From Streptomyces sp. Y2F8-2 (GTDB lineage Bacteria; Actinomycetota; Actinomycetes; Streptomycetales; Streptomycetaceae): a DNA stretch of 64,000 nucleotides. Positions 1 through 8,423 of the stretch are shown in pieces. The notes beneath the pieces are model-generated. The model did no database searches. It was not told the origin of the DNA and saw only the letters and a program-made list of their open reading frames with translations. How positions within the stretch are numbered: the first letter of the stretch is position 1; every line of letters begins with the position of its first letter. Both the position numbers and the translations under genes were made by a program. The stretch lies in the NCBI RefSeq assembly GCF_014905555.1, contig NZ_BNGS01000007.1, forward strand, positions 62,001 to 126,000. The letters run 5' to 3'.

Positions 1-759
1 CAGGGCTTACCCGTCCAGCCGCCCAAACGGCACTTCGTGTTCTCGGGGCCCTCCGGCACCGGCAAGACGACCGTGGCGAGGATCCTGGGGCGGGTCTTCT
101 ACGCGCTCGGCCTGCTCGGCGGCGATCACCTCGTGGAGGCGCAGCGGGCGGACCTGGTGGGCGAGTACCTGGGTCAGACGGCGGTGAAGGCGAACGAGCT
201 GATCGACTCCGCGATCGGCGGCGTCCTGTTCGTGGACGAGGCGTACTCGCTGTCCAACTCCGGATACGGCAAGGGGGACGCCTACGGGGACGAGGCGCTT
301 CAGGTGCTGCTGAAGCGGGCGGAGGACAACCGGGACCACCTGGTGGTGATCCTCGCGGGGTACCCCGAGGGAATGGACCGGTTGCTGGCCGCCAACCCGG
401 GACTGTCCTCACGCTTCACGACGCGGGTCGATTTTCCCTCGTACCGTCCCTTGGAGCTGACGGCGATCGGCGAGGTGCTGGCCGCCGACAACGGGGACGT
501 CTGGGACGAGGAGGCTCTGGAGGAGCTCCGGTCGATCGCCGGGCATGTGGTGGACCAGGGGTGGATCGACGAGCTCGGGAACGGGCGGTTCCTGCGGACG
601 CTGTACGAGAAGAGCTGTGCGTATCGGGATCTGCGGCTGAGCGGCTATCCGGGGATGCCGTCGAGGGACGACTTGTCGACATTGCGGTTGCCGGACCTGA
701 TGCAGGCCTATGGGGAGGTCCTGTCCGGCCGGGGGCCGCAGGATCCATCGGGGTTGTAG
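1..759 (+). CDS. AAA+ ATPase, CbxX/CfqX (EccA-like) type, 3' part
   Basis: Only the C-terminal 252 codons are in the window; the frame is open to the left edge. The visible part starts just before a Walker A motif, GPSGTGKT (about visible residues 16-23), and has a Walker B, GGVLFVDEAYSL (about 74-85), followed by the arginine-finger region and the helical lid typical of CbxX/CfqX ATPases. Relatives use ATP hydrolysis to remodel partner proteins, for example rubisco activases and type VII secretion EccA. The Streptomyces partner is unknown and no secretion gene is visible here. The gene ends in TAG and converges with the CNNM/CBS gene pair; a hairpin lies between them. Confidence 0.85.
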   Translation, partial: QGLPVQPPKRHFVFSGPSGTGKTTVARILGRVFYALGLLGGDHLVEAQRADLVGEYLGQTAVKANELIDSAIGGVLFVDEAYSLSNSGYGKGDAYGDEALQVLLKRAEDNRDHLVVILAGYPEGMDRLLAANPGLSSRFTTRVDFPSYRPLELTAIGEVLAADNGDVWDEEALEELRSIAGHVVDQGWIDELGNGRFLRTLYEKSCAYRDLRLSGYPGMPSRDDLSTLRLPDLMQAYGEVLSGRGPQDPSGL

Positions 760-925
760 CGGCGCCCACCAGCTCGGTCGTGCCTGCGCGTCTGCGGCCG
801 CGGATTCGTCGTGGCTTGTCGCTTCCCCGAGTGCTCGGCTTCGCTCGAACAGGGGGCCCCTCATCGCGGCAAAGCCGCATGTCGACAGGGCCCCGCGCCC
901 CTGAACGGGGCGCGGAGAACCCTTC
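760..925. terminator. Convergent intergenic region with hairpin 893-915
   Basis: A perfect 9-bp stem CCGCGCCCC/GGGGCGCGG with a 5-nt loop lies at 893-915, and a smaller stem GCGGC/GCCGC at 867-879. The hairpin sits between two convergent genes, so it could end both transcripts. The CCCCGCGCCCC...GGGGCGCGG core resembles a short interspersed intergenic element I remember as common in Streptomyces genomes. Confidence 0.5.
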
Positions 926-1996
926 TCAGCTCGGTACCGCTTCCCTCGGTTCCGCCATGCGCGGCTGAGGCGGAGCCTCCCGGTGCGCCGGGTCCCTGAC
1001 CTCGCCGACCAGCAGCTCCAGTACGTCCTCCAACGCGACCAGACCCAGGACCCGGCCGGAGGTGTCCGCCACCTGGGCCAGATGCGTGGCCGCCCGGCGC
1101 ATCACCGTGAGCGCGTCGTCCAGCGGGAGCTCCGCCGCGAGCGTCGTCATGGGCCGCCAGAGCTGCTGCGGCACCGCCCGTTCGGATTCCTCGAGGTCGA
1201 GGACGTCCTTGACGTGCAGATAGCCCATGAAGGCGCCGTTCCCCGCGACCACGGGGAAGCGTGAGTAGCCCGTGCGCGCGGTGAGTGCCACGACCTCGCC
1301 CGGGGTCACCGTGGGCTCGACCGTCACCAGCAGGTCCGGGTCCAGGAGCACGTCCGTGACCGGGCGCGAGCCCAGCTCCAGGGCGTCCTCCAGGCGCTCC
1401 GCCTCCTCGGGGTCGAGCAGGCCGGCCTGGCCGGAGTCCTCCACGAGCTGGTTGAGCTGTTCACTGGTGAAGGCGGCCTCGACCTCGTCCTTCGGTTCGA
1501 CCCGGAACAGTTTGAGGATCACCCGCGCGCAGGCGCTCAGCGTGACCGTGACCGGACGGCACAGCCGCGCGAACGCCACCAGGCCCGGGCTCAGCCACAG
1601 CGCGGCCTTCTCCGGGGCCGCCATCGCCAGGTTCTTCGGCACCATCTCGCCGATCACCAGATGGAAGAAGACGACCGCCGCGAGCGCGATCACATAGCCG
1701 AGCGGGTGGACCAAGTCGTCGGGGATGTGCGCCGCAGCGAAGACCGGTTCGAGCAGATGCGCCACGGTCGGCTCGGCGACGGCGCCCAGGGTAAGGGAAC
1801 ACACGGTGATGCCGAACTGGGCCGCGGCCATCATCTGCGGCAGCCGTTCGAGACCGTACAGCACCTGCCGCGCCCTGGTGGTCCCCAGCGGCTCGATCTG
1901 GCTGCGGCGCACGGACACGAGCGCGAACTCGGCGCCGACGAAGAACCCGTTGACGAGCACCAGCAGCGCCGCGAACAGGAGCTGGAGCACGCTCAT
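926..1996 (-). CDS. CNNM/HlyC-type membrane protein with CBS pair (short paralogue)
   Basis: A 356-residue membrane protein. The N-terminal half is a DUF21/CNNM transmembrane domain, opening with hydrophobic MSVLQLLFAALLVLVNGFF and then GAEFALVSVRR. It is followed by a tandem CBS domain pair (about residues 200-330), seen as RPVTDVLLDPD and YLHVKDVLDLEE. The family is linked to Mg2+/Co2+ transport or efflux and to membrane integrity; the old hemolysin label is a misnomer. It stops soon after the CBS pair and lacks the C-terminal CorC_HlyC domain of its neighbour. Its ATG overlaps the stop of that gene by 4 bp (1993-1996), so the two are translationally coupled and may form a heteromeric system. 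Confidence 0.88.
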   Translation of the reverse strand: MSVLQLLFAALLVLVNGFFVGAEFALVSVRRSQIEPLGTTRARQVLYGLERLPQMMAAAQFGITVCSLTLGAVAEPTVAHLLEPVFAAAHIPDDLVHPLGYVIALAAVVFFHLVIGEMVPKNLAMAAPEKAALWLSPGLVAFARLCRPVTVTLSACARVILKLFRVEPKDEVEAAFTSEQLNQLVEDSGQAGLLDPEEAERLEDALELGSRPVTDVLLDPDLLVTVEPTVTPGEVVALTARTGYSRFPVVAGNGAFMGYLHVKDVLDLEESERAVPQQLWRPMTTLAAELPLDDALTVMRRAATHLAQVADTSGRVLGLVALEDVLELLVGEVRDPAHREAPPQPRMAEPREAVPS

Positions 1997-3330
1997 CGCA
2001 CCGCCTCCGCGGCCGGCGCGGGGGCGTCCGCGAGCTTCACGAGCCTGACGCGCTCGGCGCGGTAGTGGCCGACCTGGCGGACGGTGAGCCGCCAGCCCGG
2101 CAGCTCGGCACGGTCACCGAGGGCGGGGATCCGGCCCAGCAGGTCGGCGACCAGTCCGGCCACGGTCTCGTACGGCCCCTCGGGCACATCCAGGCCTATC
2201 CGCTTCAGGACGTCGACGCGGCAGCTTCCGTCGGCGTCCCACGCGGGGCACCCGTCCTCGGGCGGCGCCACGGCGAGCTCCGGCAGGTAGAGGCCGTCGT
2301 GCTCGTCGCGCACCTCGCCGACCAGTTCCTCGACGATGTCCTCCAGGGTGACGACGCCGGCCGTGCCGCCGTACTCGTCGACGACGGCGGCGATGGGCTG
2401 CTGGCTGCGCAGCAGCTCCAGGAGGGGCTGCACGGGCAGCGTCTCCGGGACCAGCAGCGGTGCCTGGGCGATCCGGGTGACGGGGGTGCGCAGCCGTTCG
2501 TGGGAGGGCACCGCCAGGGCGTCCTTGAGGTGGACCATGCCGACGATTTCGTCGATCTTGTCGTGGTAGACGGGGAAGCGGGACAGGCCGGTGGCCCGGG
2601 TGAGGTTGACCACGTCCTGCGCGGTGGCCGAGGACTGCAGCGCGCTCACCCGCACTCGCGGGGTCATCACGTGCTGGGCGGTCAGCTCCCCCAGGGAGAG
2701 CGTGCGGACGAAGAGGTCGGCCGTGTCCTGTTCCAGCGCGCCGGCCCGCGCGGAGTGGCGGGCCAGCGAGACCAGCTCGCCCGGGGTGCGGGCGGAGGCC
2801 AGCTCCTCGGCGGGTTCCACGCCCAGGGCCCGCACCAGGCGGTTCGCGACCGCGTTCAGGGCCGCGATCACCGGCCGGAACAGCCGGGAGAACAGGTGCT
2901 GGGGGCCCGCGACGAAGCGGGCGACCTGGAGGGGCCGGGACACCGCCCAGTTCTTGGGGACGAGTTCCCCGATCACCATCTGCGCGGCCGAGGCGAGCAG
3001 CATGCCGACGACGACCGCGACGCCGCTCGCCGCGCCCTCGGGGAGCCCGATCAGCGCGAACGGGGTGTGCAGCAGTTCGGCGAGCGCCGGTTCGGCGAGC
3101 ATGCCGACGACGAGCGAGGTGATGGTGATGCCGAGCTGGGTGCCGGAGAGCTGGAAGGACAGCTCCTTGAGCGACTCGACGACCGTACGGGCGCGCCGGT
3201 CGCCCTCGGCCGCGGCCCGCTCGGCGTCCGGGCGCTCGACCGTGACGAGCCCGAACTCGGCCGCCACGAAGAAGCCGTTGGCGAGAATCAGCAGGAACGC
3301 CGCCCCGAGGAGCAGCAAGGGGATGGTCAT
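1993..3330 (-). CDS. CNNM/CBS/CorC_HlyC membrane protein
   Basis: A 445-residue protein with the full CNNM architecture: an N-terminal DUF21 membrane domain with four hydrophobic segments (first one PLLLLGAAFLLILANGFFVAAEF), a CBS pair (about 215-335, including QHVMTPRV and GMVHLKDAL), and a C-terminal CorC_HlyC domain (about 350-435, ending near WRLTVRQVGHYRAERV). A role in divalent cation transport or tolerance is inferred from the family. It is the first gene of a two-gene operon. The ATG at 3328-3330 is well placed, and the upstream gap carries three hairpins. Confidence 0.9.
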   Translation of the reverse strand: MTIPLLLLGAAFLLILANGFFVAAEFGLVTVERPDAERAAAEGDRRARTVVESLKELSFQLSGTQLGITITSLVVGMLAEPALAELLHTPFALIGLPEGAASGVAVVVGMLLASAAQMVIGELVPKNWAVSRPLQVARFVAGPQHLFSRLFRPVIAALNAVANRLVRALGVEPAEELASARTPGELVSLARHSARAGALEQDTADLFVRTLSLGELTAQHVMTPRVRVSALQSSATAQDVVNLTRATGLSRFPVYHDKIDEIVGMVHLKDALAVPSHERLRTPVTRIAQAPLLVPETLPVQPLLELLRSQQPIAAVVDEYGGTAGVVTLEDIVEELVGEVRDEHDGLYLPELAVAPPEDGCPAWDADGSCRVDVLKRIGLDVPEGPYETVAGLVADLLGRIPALGDRAELPGWRLTVRQVGHYRAERVRLVKLADAPAPAAEAVR

Positions 3331-3449
3331 GATGCCGCCGCCTCCGCGTTCACACGGACACGGTCCGCGCTATGTCGGCAGGGGGCGGCGCAGGTACTAC
3401 AGGACGATCCGTCCATCGCCGGAGGGAGTCACTCCTCGGGTAGCAGGAA

Positions 3450-3544
3450 CCCCTGAGCACCGGGTGGAACCTCAGGGGCGGAGGCGCCACGCAAGCGCCT
3501 CTGCCACCAGATTAATCAAGACTCCACCCTGTGCGGCAGGGTGG
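3450..3544. terminator. Cluster of three inverted repeats
   Basis: Three consecutive stems fill this gap: CCCCTGAG/CTCAGGGG (3450-3478), GGCGGAGGCGC/GCGCCTCTGCC with one mismatch (3477-3505), and CCACCCTG/CAGGGTGG with a 5-nt loop (3524-3544). The last is best placed to terminate the rib-his transcript ending at 3556. The others overlap the region that should hold the promoter of the CNNM gene. The rest of 3331-3555 shows no gene. Confidence 0.5.
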
Positions 3545-3555
3545 ACGTCCCCGAG

Positions 3556-4011
3556 TCAGCCCTGATGTCGCTCGGGATGGGCCGTGGAGCGGGCCTCGGC
3601 GAGCGCCCGGAGGGCGTGTGCGTCCTCGATGGCGCGTTTCTTGGCGATGCCCGGCTGGATGCCGAGGGCGGGCAGGCTGGTGCCGTCGCTGAGGTTCAGG
3701 AACACCCAGGGGTCGCCGGGACGCAGGTTGACCTGGACGATCTCCGCCCAGTCCAGTTGGCGCCGGCTGGCGATGTTGACGACGGTGACTCCGCTCTCGT
3801 CGGCGACGACCTTCGGCCGGGCGAGCAGGAGCAGCACTGCGAAGAGAAGGGCCGCCGTGAGGATGAAGCTGAGGCGTTCCCCGGTGGTGAGCTGGTCCAG
3901 CAGCAGCGCGACCGTGGTGATCACGACGAGTATCGCGACGCCCGCGGTCAGCAGCACGGCGCGGGTACGGCCCGGCCTGAACGTGACGGGAAGGGTGGGC
4001 AGGTCCGACAT
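3556..4011 (-). CDS. Small PH-domain membrane protein
   Basis: 151 residues. Two hydrophobic segments lie at about 18-40 (AVLLTAGVAILVVITTVALL) and 49-64 (ILTAALLFAVLLLLA), followed by a bacterial PH-like beta domain (about 66-135) with the QLDWAEIVQV...PWVFLNLSDG pattern. The topology suggests a membrane-anchored cytoplasmic domain. The function is unknown. It lies 14 bp after hisG and appears to be the last gene of the rib-his operon. A second, unrelated-looking PH-type membrane protein is embedded in the pyr operon of the same window. Confidence 0.75.
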   Translation of the reverse strand: MSDLPTLPVTFRPGRTRAVLLTAGVAILVVITTVALLLDQLTTGERLSFILTAALLFAVLLLLARPKVVADESGVTVVNIASRRQLDWAEIVQVNLRPGDPWVFLNLSDGTSLPALGIQPGIAKKRAIEDAHALRALAEARSTAHPERHQG

Positions 4012-4025
4012 CGGTGCGCGGTTCC

Positions 4026-4874
4026 TCAGAGGCGGCAGGCGTGGATGGCCGTGGTGAGGATGGCCCGGGCCCCGATGTCGTACAGGTCGTCCATGATCCG
4101 CTGGGCCTCCTTGGCCGGGACCATGGCCCGCACGGCGACCCAGCCCTCGTTGTGCAGCGGCGACACGGTCGGGGACTCCAGGCCCGGGGTGAGGGCGACG
4201 GCCTTCTCGAGCTGCTCGACGCGGCAGTCGTAGTCCATCATCACGTACGTCCGGGCCACCAGGACGCCCTGGAGGCGACGCAGGAACTGCTGGACCTTGG
4301 TCTCTTCGGCGTCGGCGCCGGTGCGGCGGACGACGATCGCCTCGGACTTCATGATCGGCTCGCCGATGACCTCCAGGCCTGCGTTGCGCAGCGAGGTGCC
4401 GGTCTCGACGACGTCCGCGATGACCTCGGCGACGCCGAGCTGGATGGCGGTCTCCACCGCGCCGTCCAGGTGGACGACGGCGGCGTCGATGCCGTTGTCG
4501 GCGAGGTGCTTGGCGACGATGCCCTCGTAGGAGGTGGCGATCGTCATGCCGTTGAGGTCCTCCACGCCCTTCGCCGTGCCGGGCTTGGTGGCGTAGCGGA
4601 AGGTGGAGCGGGCGAAGCCGAGCGGGAGGATCTCCTCGGCGTTGGCGCCGGAGTCGATGAGCAGGTCACGGCCGGTGATGCCGATGTCGAGGCGGCCGGA
4701 GGAGACGTAGATGGCGATGTCGCGGGGGCGGAGGTAGAAGAACTCGACCTCGTTCTCCGGGTCGACGATCCTCAGCTCCTTGGACTCCCGGCGCTGCTGG
4801 TAGCCGGCCTCATGCAGCATCTCCGCCGCAGGGCCGGACAGTGAACCCTTGTTGGGGACGGCGATGCGCAGCAT
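4026..4874 (-). CDS. hisG: ATP phosphoribosyltransferase
   Basis: 282 residues, the length of the long, homohexameric HisG form that carries its own C-terminal PII-like histidine-binding domain and needs no HisZ. It condenses ATP with PRPP to form phosphoribosyl-ATP, the first and feedback-inhibited step of histidine biosynthesis. The start MLRIAVPNKGSL is the typical N-terminus, and the LDIGITGRDLL and FARSTFRYATKPG segments are recognisable. The C-terminal regulatory domain begins near residue 205. It lies 54 bp after hisE in the same direction, separated from the other his genes and joined to the riboflavin operon. Confidence 0.96.
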   Translation of the reverse strand: MLRIAVPNKGSLSGPAAEMLHEAGYQQRRESKELRIVDPENEVEFFYLRPRDIAIYVSSGRLDIGITGRDLLIDSGANAEEILPLGFARSTFRYATKPGTAKGVEDLNGMTIATSYEGIVAKHLADNGIDAAVVHLDGAVETAIQLGVAEVIADVVETGTSLRNAGLEVIGEPIMKSEAIVVRRTGADAEETKVQQFLRRLQGVLVARTYVMMDYDCRVEQLEKAVALTPGLESPTVSPLHNEGWVAVRAMVPAKEAQRIMDDLYDIGARAILTTAIHACRL

Positions 4875-4928
4875 GAGGTCGGCTTCCTTCGTTCGTGCGT
4901 ATGGGTGTACAGGTATTCGGTTTACGGC

Positions 4929-5201
4929 TCAGAGGTGGGCGTAGACGTCGTCCAGGGAGATCCCGCGCGCCACCATCATCACCTGGACGTGGTACAGCAG
5001 CTGGGAGATCTCCTCGGCGGCCGCCTCCTTGCCCTCGTACTCGGCGGCCATCCAGACCTCGGCGGCCTCTTCGACGACCTTCTTGCCGATGGCATGGACG
5101 CCCTTGCCGACCAGCTCGGCGGTGCGGGAAGTGGCGGGATCGCCGTGGGCGGCCTTGTGCTGGAGCTCGGTGAAGAGCTCCTCGAACGTCTTCTTGGACA
5201 T
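4929..5201 (-). CDS. hisE: Phosphoribosyl-ATP diphosphatase
   Basis: 90 residues, a stand-alone HisE of the MazG-like alpha-helical fold. It hydrolyses phosphoribosyl-ATP to phosphoribosyl-AMP, the second step of histidine synthesis. The GKKVVEEAAEVWMAA stretch and the following EEISQLLYHVQVMM carry the conserved acidic EExxE and E/D metal-binding positions. It starts 34 bp after the ribH stop. A weak stem (CTGAGG/CCTCAG) that includes the ribH stop codon lies in the gap, and no obvious strong promoter is visible, so co-transcription with rib genes is likely. Confidence 0.95.
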   Translation of the reverse strand: MSKKTFEELFTELQHKAAHGDPATSRTAELVGKGVHAIGKKVVEEAAEVWMAAEYEGKEAAAEEISQLLYHVQVMMVARGISLDDVYAHL

Positions 5202-5235
5202 GGTGGTCCTAACCCTACGCGCTGAGGGCCGTACC

Positions 5236-5721
5236 TCAGTGCCAGGGTTCAGATACTGAGCGGAGCGTGGCGGCCGTCGCCACCGCCGCCGTCACCGCCT
5301 CGTGCCCCTTGTCCTCGTTGGAACCCTCGAGGCCCGCGCGGTCCAGGGCCTGCTCCTCCGTGTCGCACGTCAGCACCCCGAAGCCGACCGGGACGCCGGT
5401 CTCGACGGAGACCTGGGTCAGGCCCTGGGTGACGCCCTGGCACACGTAGTCGAAGTGGGGGGTGCCACCGCGGATGACGACGCCGAGGGCGACGATCGCG
5501 TCGTATCCGCGGCCCGCGAGGACCTTCGCCGCGACCGGCAGCTCGAAGCTGCCGGGGACCCTGAGCAGGGTCGGCTCGTCGATCCCCAGCTCCCGCAGGG
5601 CGCGCAGGGCGCCGTCGACCAGACCGTCCATCACCTTGTCGTGCCACTGTGCCGCGATGACGGCGACCCGCAGGTCGCTCACGTTGCGTACGGACAGCTC
5701 CGGTGCACCCTTGCCGCTCAC
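5236..5721 (-). CDS. ribH: 6,7-dimethyl-8-ribityllumazine synthase
   Basis: 161 residues. It condenses 5-amino-6-ribitylaminouracil with 3,4-dihydroxybutanone 4-phosphate to give lumazine, the penultimate step of riboflavin synthesis; relatives form 60-mer shells. The family landmarks VPGSFELPVAAK, GVVIRGGTPHFDYVC and GFGVLTCDTEEQA are visible, and the H of PHFD is the usual catalytic histidine. I chose the GTG at 5719-5721 because GAGGAG lies just upstream and the longer open frame has no family resemblance before it. It follows ribBA by 19 bp. Confidence 0.96.
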   Translation of the reverse strand: MSGKGAPELSVRNVSDLRVAVIAAQWHDKVMDGLVDGALRALRELGIDEPTLLRVPGSFELPVAAKVLAGRGYDAIVALGVVIRGGTPHFDYVCQGVTQGLTQVSVETGVPVGFGVLTCDTEEQALDRAGLEGSNEDKGHEAVTAAVATAATLRSVSEPWH

Positions 5722-5740
5722 GTCTCTCCTCAGTGCTCTG

Positions 5741-7033
5741 TTACTGGTTGCCGCAGGCGGACACGGCGGTCGTGTCCAGCCAGGGCAGGTCGTGCCCCAT
5801 CCGGTCCCGCTTGGTGCGCAGGTAGCGGAGGTTGTGTTCACCCGCCTGGACGGGCATCGGTTCCCGGGCGGTGACCTTGAGGCCGTAGCGCAGCAGGGCG
5901 GCGGTCTTCTCCGGGTTGTTGGTCATCAGGCGCACGCTGCTCACGCCGAGGTCCTTCAGGATCTGGGCGCCGGCGGCGTAGTCGCGGGCGTCGGCGGGCA
6001 GGCCCAGCTCCAGGTTGGCGTCCAGGGTGTCACGACCGCGCTCCTGGAGTTCGTACGCGCGCAGCTTGGACATCAGTCCGATACCGCGTCCCTCGTGGCC
6101 GCGCAGGTAGACGACCACGCCCCGGCCCTCGGCCTGGATGCGCCGCAGGGACGCCTCCAGCTGGGGGCCGCAGTCGCAGCGGGCGGAGCCGAAGACGTCG
6201 CCGGTCAGGCACTCGGAGTGGACGCGGACCAGAACGTCCTCACCGTCGCCGATCTCCCCGTGGACGAGGGCGACGTGCTCGACGCCGTCGACGGTGGACC
6301 GGTAGCCGTACGCCGTGAAGGTGCCGTGGGCGGTGGGCAGCCGGACCTCGGCCTCGCGGCGGACGGTCGGCTCGTCCGAGGTGCGGCGGTAGGCGATCAG
6401 GTCCTCGATGGAGATGATCGTCAGACCGTGCTTGCGGGCGAACGGGATCAGCTCCGGCAGCCGCAGCATGTGGCCGTCCTCGCCGGCGATCTCCACGATG
6501 GCGCCGGCCGGGCGCAGTCCCGCGAGCCGGGCGAGGTCGACGGCGGCCTCGGTGTGGCCGTTGCGTACCAGGACGCCGCCGGACTTGGCGCGCAGCGGGA
6601 AGACGTGGCCGGGCCGCACGAAGTCCGAGGGCTCAGCCGTGCCGCTCGCCAGCAGCTGAAGCGTGGTGGCGCGGTCGGAGGCGGAGATACCGGTGGTCAC
6701 GCCGTGGGCGGCGGAGGCGTCGACGGAGACCGTGAAGGCGGTCTTCATCGACTCGTTGTTCTCGTCGACCATCTGGGGGAGCCCGAGCCGGTCCAGCTCC
6801 TCGCCCTCCATGGGGACGCAGATCAGGCCGCGGCACTCGCTCATCATGAAGGCGACGATCTCGGGGGTGATCTTCTCGGCGGCGATCACGAGGTCGCCCT
6901 CGTTCTCGCGGTCCTCGTCGTCGACGACCACGACCGGGCGGCCGGCCGCGATGTCGGCTACGGCCTGCTCGACCGGGTCGAGCGCGAAGTCCTCGATGGT
7001 GTCCGTGCTGTACAGAATCGGCGCCGTGCTCAT
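5741..7033 (-). CDS. ribBA: Bifunctional DHBP synthase / GTP cyclohydrolase II
   Basis: 430 residues, a fusion of two riboflavin-pathway enzymes. The N-terminal half (about 20-220) is 3,4-dihydroxy-2-butanone 4-phosphate synthase, with VVVVDDEDRENEGDL and RNGHTEAAVDLARLAG. The C-terminal half (about 225-420) is GTP cyclohydrolase II, with zinc ligands in CLTGDVFGSARCDCG and the RGHEGRGIGL loop. One protein therefore supplies both branches of the pathway. The ATG (7031-7033) overlaps the ribM stop by 4 bp and was preferred over much longer upstream starts, which run antisense-like through ribM. Confidence 0.96.
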   Translation of the reverse strand: MSTAPILYSTDTIEDFALDPVEQAVADIAAGRPVVVVDDEDRENEGDLVIAAEKITPEIVAFMMSECRGLICVPMEGEELDRLGLPQMVDENNESMKTAFTVSVDASAAHGVTTGISASDRATTLQLLASGTAEPSDFVRPGHVFPLRAKSGGVLVRNGHTEAAVDLARLAGLRPAGAIVEIAGEDGHMLRLPELIPFARKHGLTIISIEDLIAYRRTSDEPTVRREAEVRLPTAHGTFTAYGYRSTVDGVEHVALVHGEIGDGEDVLVRVHSECLTGDVFGSARCDCGPQLEASLRRIQAEGRGVVVYLRGHEGRGIGLMSKLRAYELQERGRDTLDANLELGLPADARDYAAGAQILKDLGVSSVRLMTNNPEKTAALLRYGLKVTAREPMPVQAGEHNLRYLRTKRDRMGHDLPWLDTTAVSACGNQ

Positions 7034-7674
7034 ACGGCGGCTCCTTCCAGGACGGGCCGCGCGGCCCTGCGGGAGCGCAGCCACCAGTCGCGCATGCCCC
7101 ACAGGACGAGTGCGCCGTAGATGACGTAGACGAATCCGGAGAAGGCGAAGCCGTTGGCGAAGTTGAGCGGGACGCCGACGGCGTCGACGAGCAGCCAGGC
7201 GAACCAGAACTCGACCATGCCGCGCGCCTGGGCGTACATGGCGACGATCGTGCCGACGAAGATGTACGCGTCCGGCCACGGGTCCCACGACAGCGCCGGG
7301 TAGGCGGTGAACAGGCCGGCCACGGCGAGGGTGCCCACGGCCGCGGCGCCGACGAGGATGCCGCGTTCCCGCCAGGTGGCGAAGCGCGGCGCGATGTGAC
7401 CGTCCGCCGCCTGGCCCTTGCCGCGGTTCCACTGCCACCAGCCGTAGACGGCGACGACCATGACGACGACCTGCTTGCCGGCGCTGCCGGAGAGGTGGGC
7501 CGTGGCGAAGGCGGCGAAGAGGATCAGGCCGGACAGGAACTGCACCGGCCAGCTCCATATGGAGCGCCGCCAGCCGAAGGCGAGGCCGAGCAGACCGATC
7601 ACGTTGCCGATCATGTCGGACCACTTGATGTGCTGGCCGAGGAGGGTGAAGGCCTCGGAGTTCAGCCAGTTCAC
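7030..7674 (-). CDS. ribM: PnuC-family riboflavin transporter
   Basis: 214 residues with about six to seven transmembrane segments, for example DMIGNVIGLLGLAFGWRRSI and the GKQVVVMVVAVYGWWQWNRG region with its aromatic WWQW motif characteristic of PnuC-like vitamin transporters. PnuC proteins facilitate uptake of nicotinamide riboside, thiamine or riboflavin. Its position inside a riboflavin operon behind an FMN riboswitch makes riboflavin the substrate by context, as reported for RibM of other actinobacteria. The GTG start overlaps the ribE stop (GTGA, 7671-7674). Confidence 0.92.
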   Translation of the reverse strand: MNWLNSEAFTLLGQHIKWSDMIGNVIGLLGLAFGWRRSIWSWPVQFLSGLILFAAFATAHLSGSAGKQVVVMVVAVYGWWQWNRGKGQAADGHIAPRFATWRERGILVGAAAVGTLAVAGLFTAYPALSWDPWPDAYIFVGTIVAMYAQARGMVEFWFAWLLVDAVGVPLNFANGFAFSGFVYVIYGALVLWGMRDWWLRSRRAARPVLEGAAV

Positions 7675-8273
7675 TTGGTGGCCCCCTGACCGGCCAGGAG
7701 GCTCTCGACGTACTTGGCGATGATGTCGACCTCGAGGTTGACCGGGTCGCCGGGCTGCTTGAGGCCGAGGGTGGTCAGCGCGAGGGTGGTCGGGATGAGG
7801 CTCACGGAGAAGTGGTCGCCTCCGGCCTCGACGACCGTGAGGCTGATGCCGTCCACCGTGATGGAGCCCTTCTCCACGACGTAGCGGGACAGGTCCGCCG
7901 GGAGCGAGATCTTCACGATCTCCCAGTGCTCGGAGGGCCGGCGCTCCAGGACCGTGCCGGTGCCGTCGACATGGCCCTGCACGATGTGGCCGCCGAGACG
8001 GGTGCCGACGGCGGTGGGGCGTTCGAGGTTGACACGGGAGCCGACCGTGAGGGCGCCGAGGCTGGAGCGGTTCAGGGTCTCCGCCATGACGTCGGCGGTG
8101 AACTCGTCGCCCTCGTGCTCCACGACGGTGAGACAGACGCCGTTGACCGCGATGGAGTCGCCGTGACGGGCGCCTTCGGTGACGACGGGTCCACGGAGCC
8201 GGAAGCGGGAGGAGTCGCCGAGATTCTCGACGGCGGTGACCTCACCCAGCTCTTCGACGATTCCGGTGAACAC
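7671..8273 (-). CDS. ribE: Riboflavin synthase, alpha chain
   Basis: 200 residues made of two homologous lumazine-binding barrels (about 1-95 and 96-190). The N-terminal barrel begins MFTGIVEELGEV and contains SIAVNGVCLTVV; the second repeats the pattern as SITVDGISLTVV. It dismutates two lumazine molecules to riboflavin. The GTG at 8271-8273 was chosen because MFTGIVE is the invariant family N-terminus; an AGGAGG lies about 9 nt upstream. It is the first gene of the operon, 150 bp after the FMN aptamer. Some nomenclatures call this gene ribB or ribC. Confidence 0.96.
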   Translation of the reverse strand: MFTGIVEELGEVTAVENLGDSSRFRLRGPVVTEGARHGDSIAVNGVCLTVVEHEGDEFTADVMAETLNRSSLGALTVGSRVNLERPTAVGTRLGGHIVQGHVDGTGTVLERRPSEHWEIVKISLPADLSRYVVEKGSITVDGISLTVVEAGGDHFSVSLIPTTLALTTLGLKQPGDPVNLEVDIIAKYVESLLAGQGATK

Positions 8274-8371
8274 TTCCCGGGTCCTCCTGCCTCGATGGGG
8301 CACGGACTCCGGGGCCTGTCGATGACGACAGCAGACACGAGCGGGGACACCGGGGGCGACGCCGGACTGGC

Positions 8372-8389
8372 CTCGTCCGCATGGACGAG
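8372..8389 (-). promoter_or_regulatory. Hairpin in the riboswitch expression platform
   Basis: Stem CTCGTCC/GGACGAG with a 4-nt loop, downstream of the FMN aptamer and about 100 nt before the ribE start. Further down, the AGGAGG ribosome binding site can pair in part with an upstream CCCGG/TCC segment. Both premature termination and SD sequestration are therefore possible. Which one operates is not decided by sequence alone. Confidence 0.35.
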
Positions 8390-8423
8390 CCGAGACGGCG
8401 GCGCGCACGAATGCCCGCCCGCC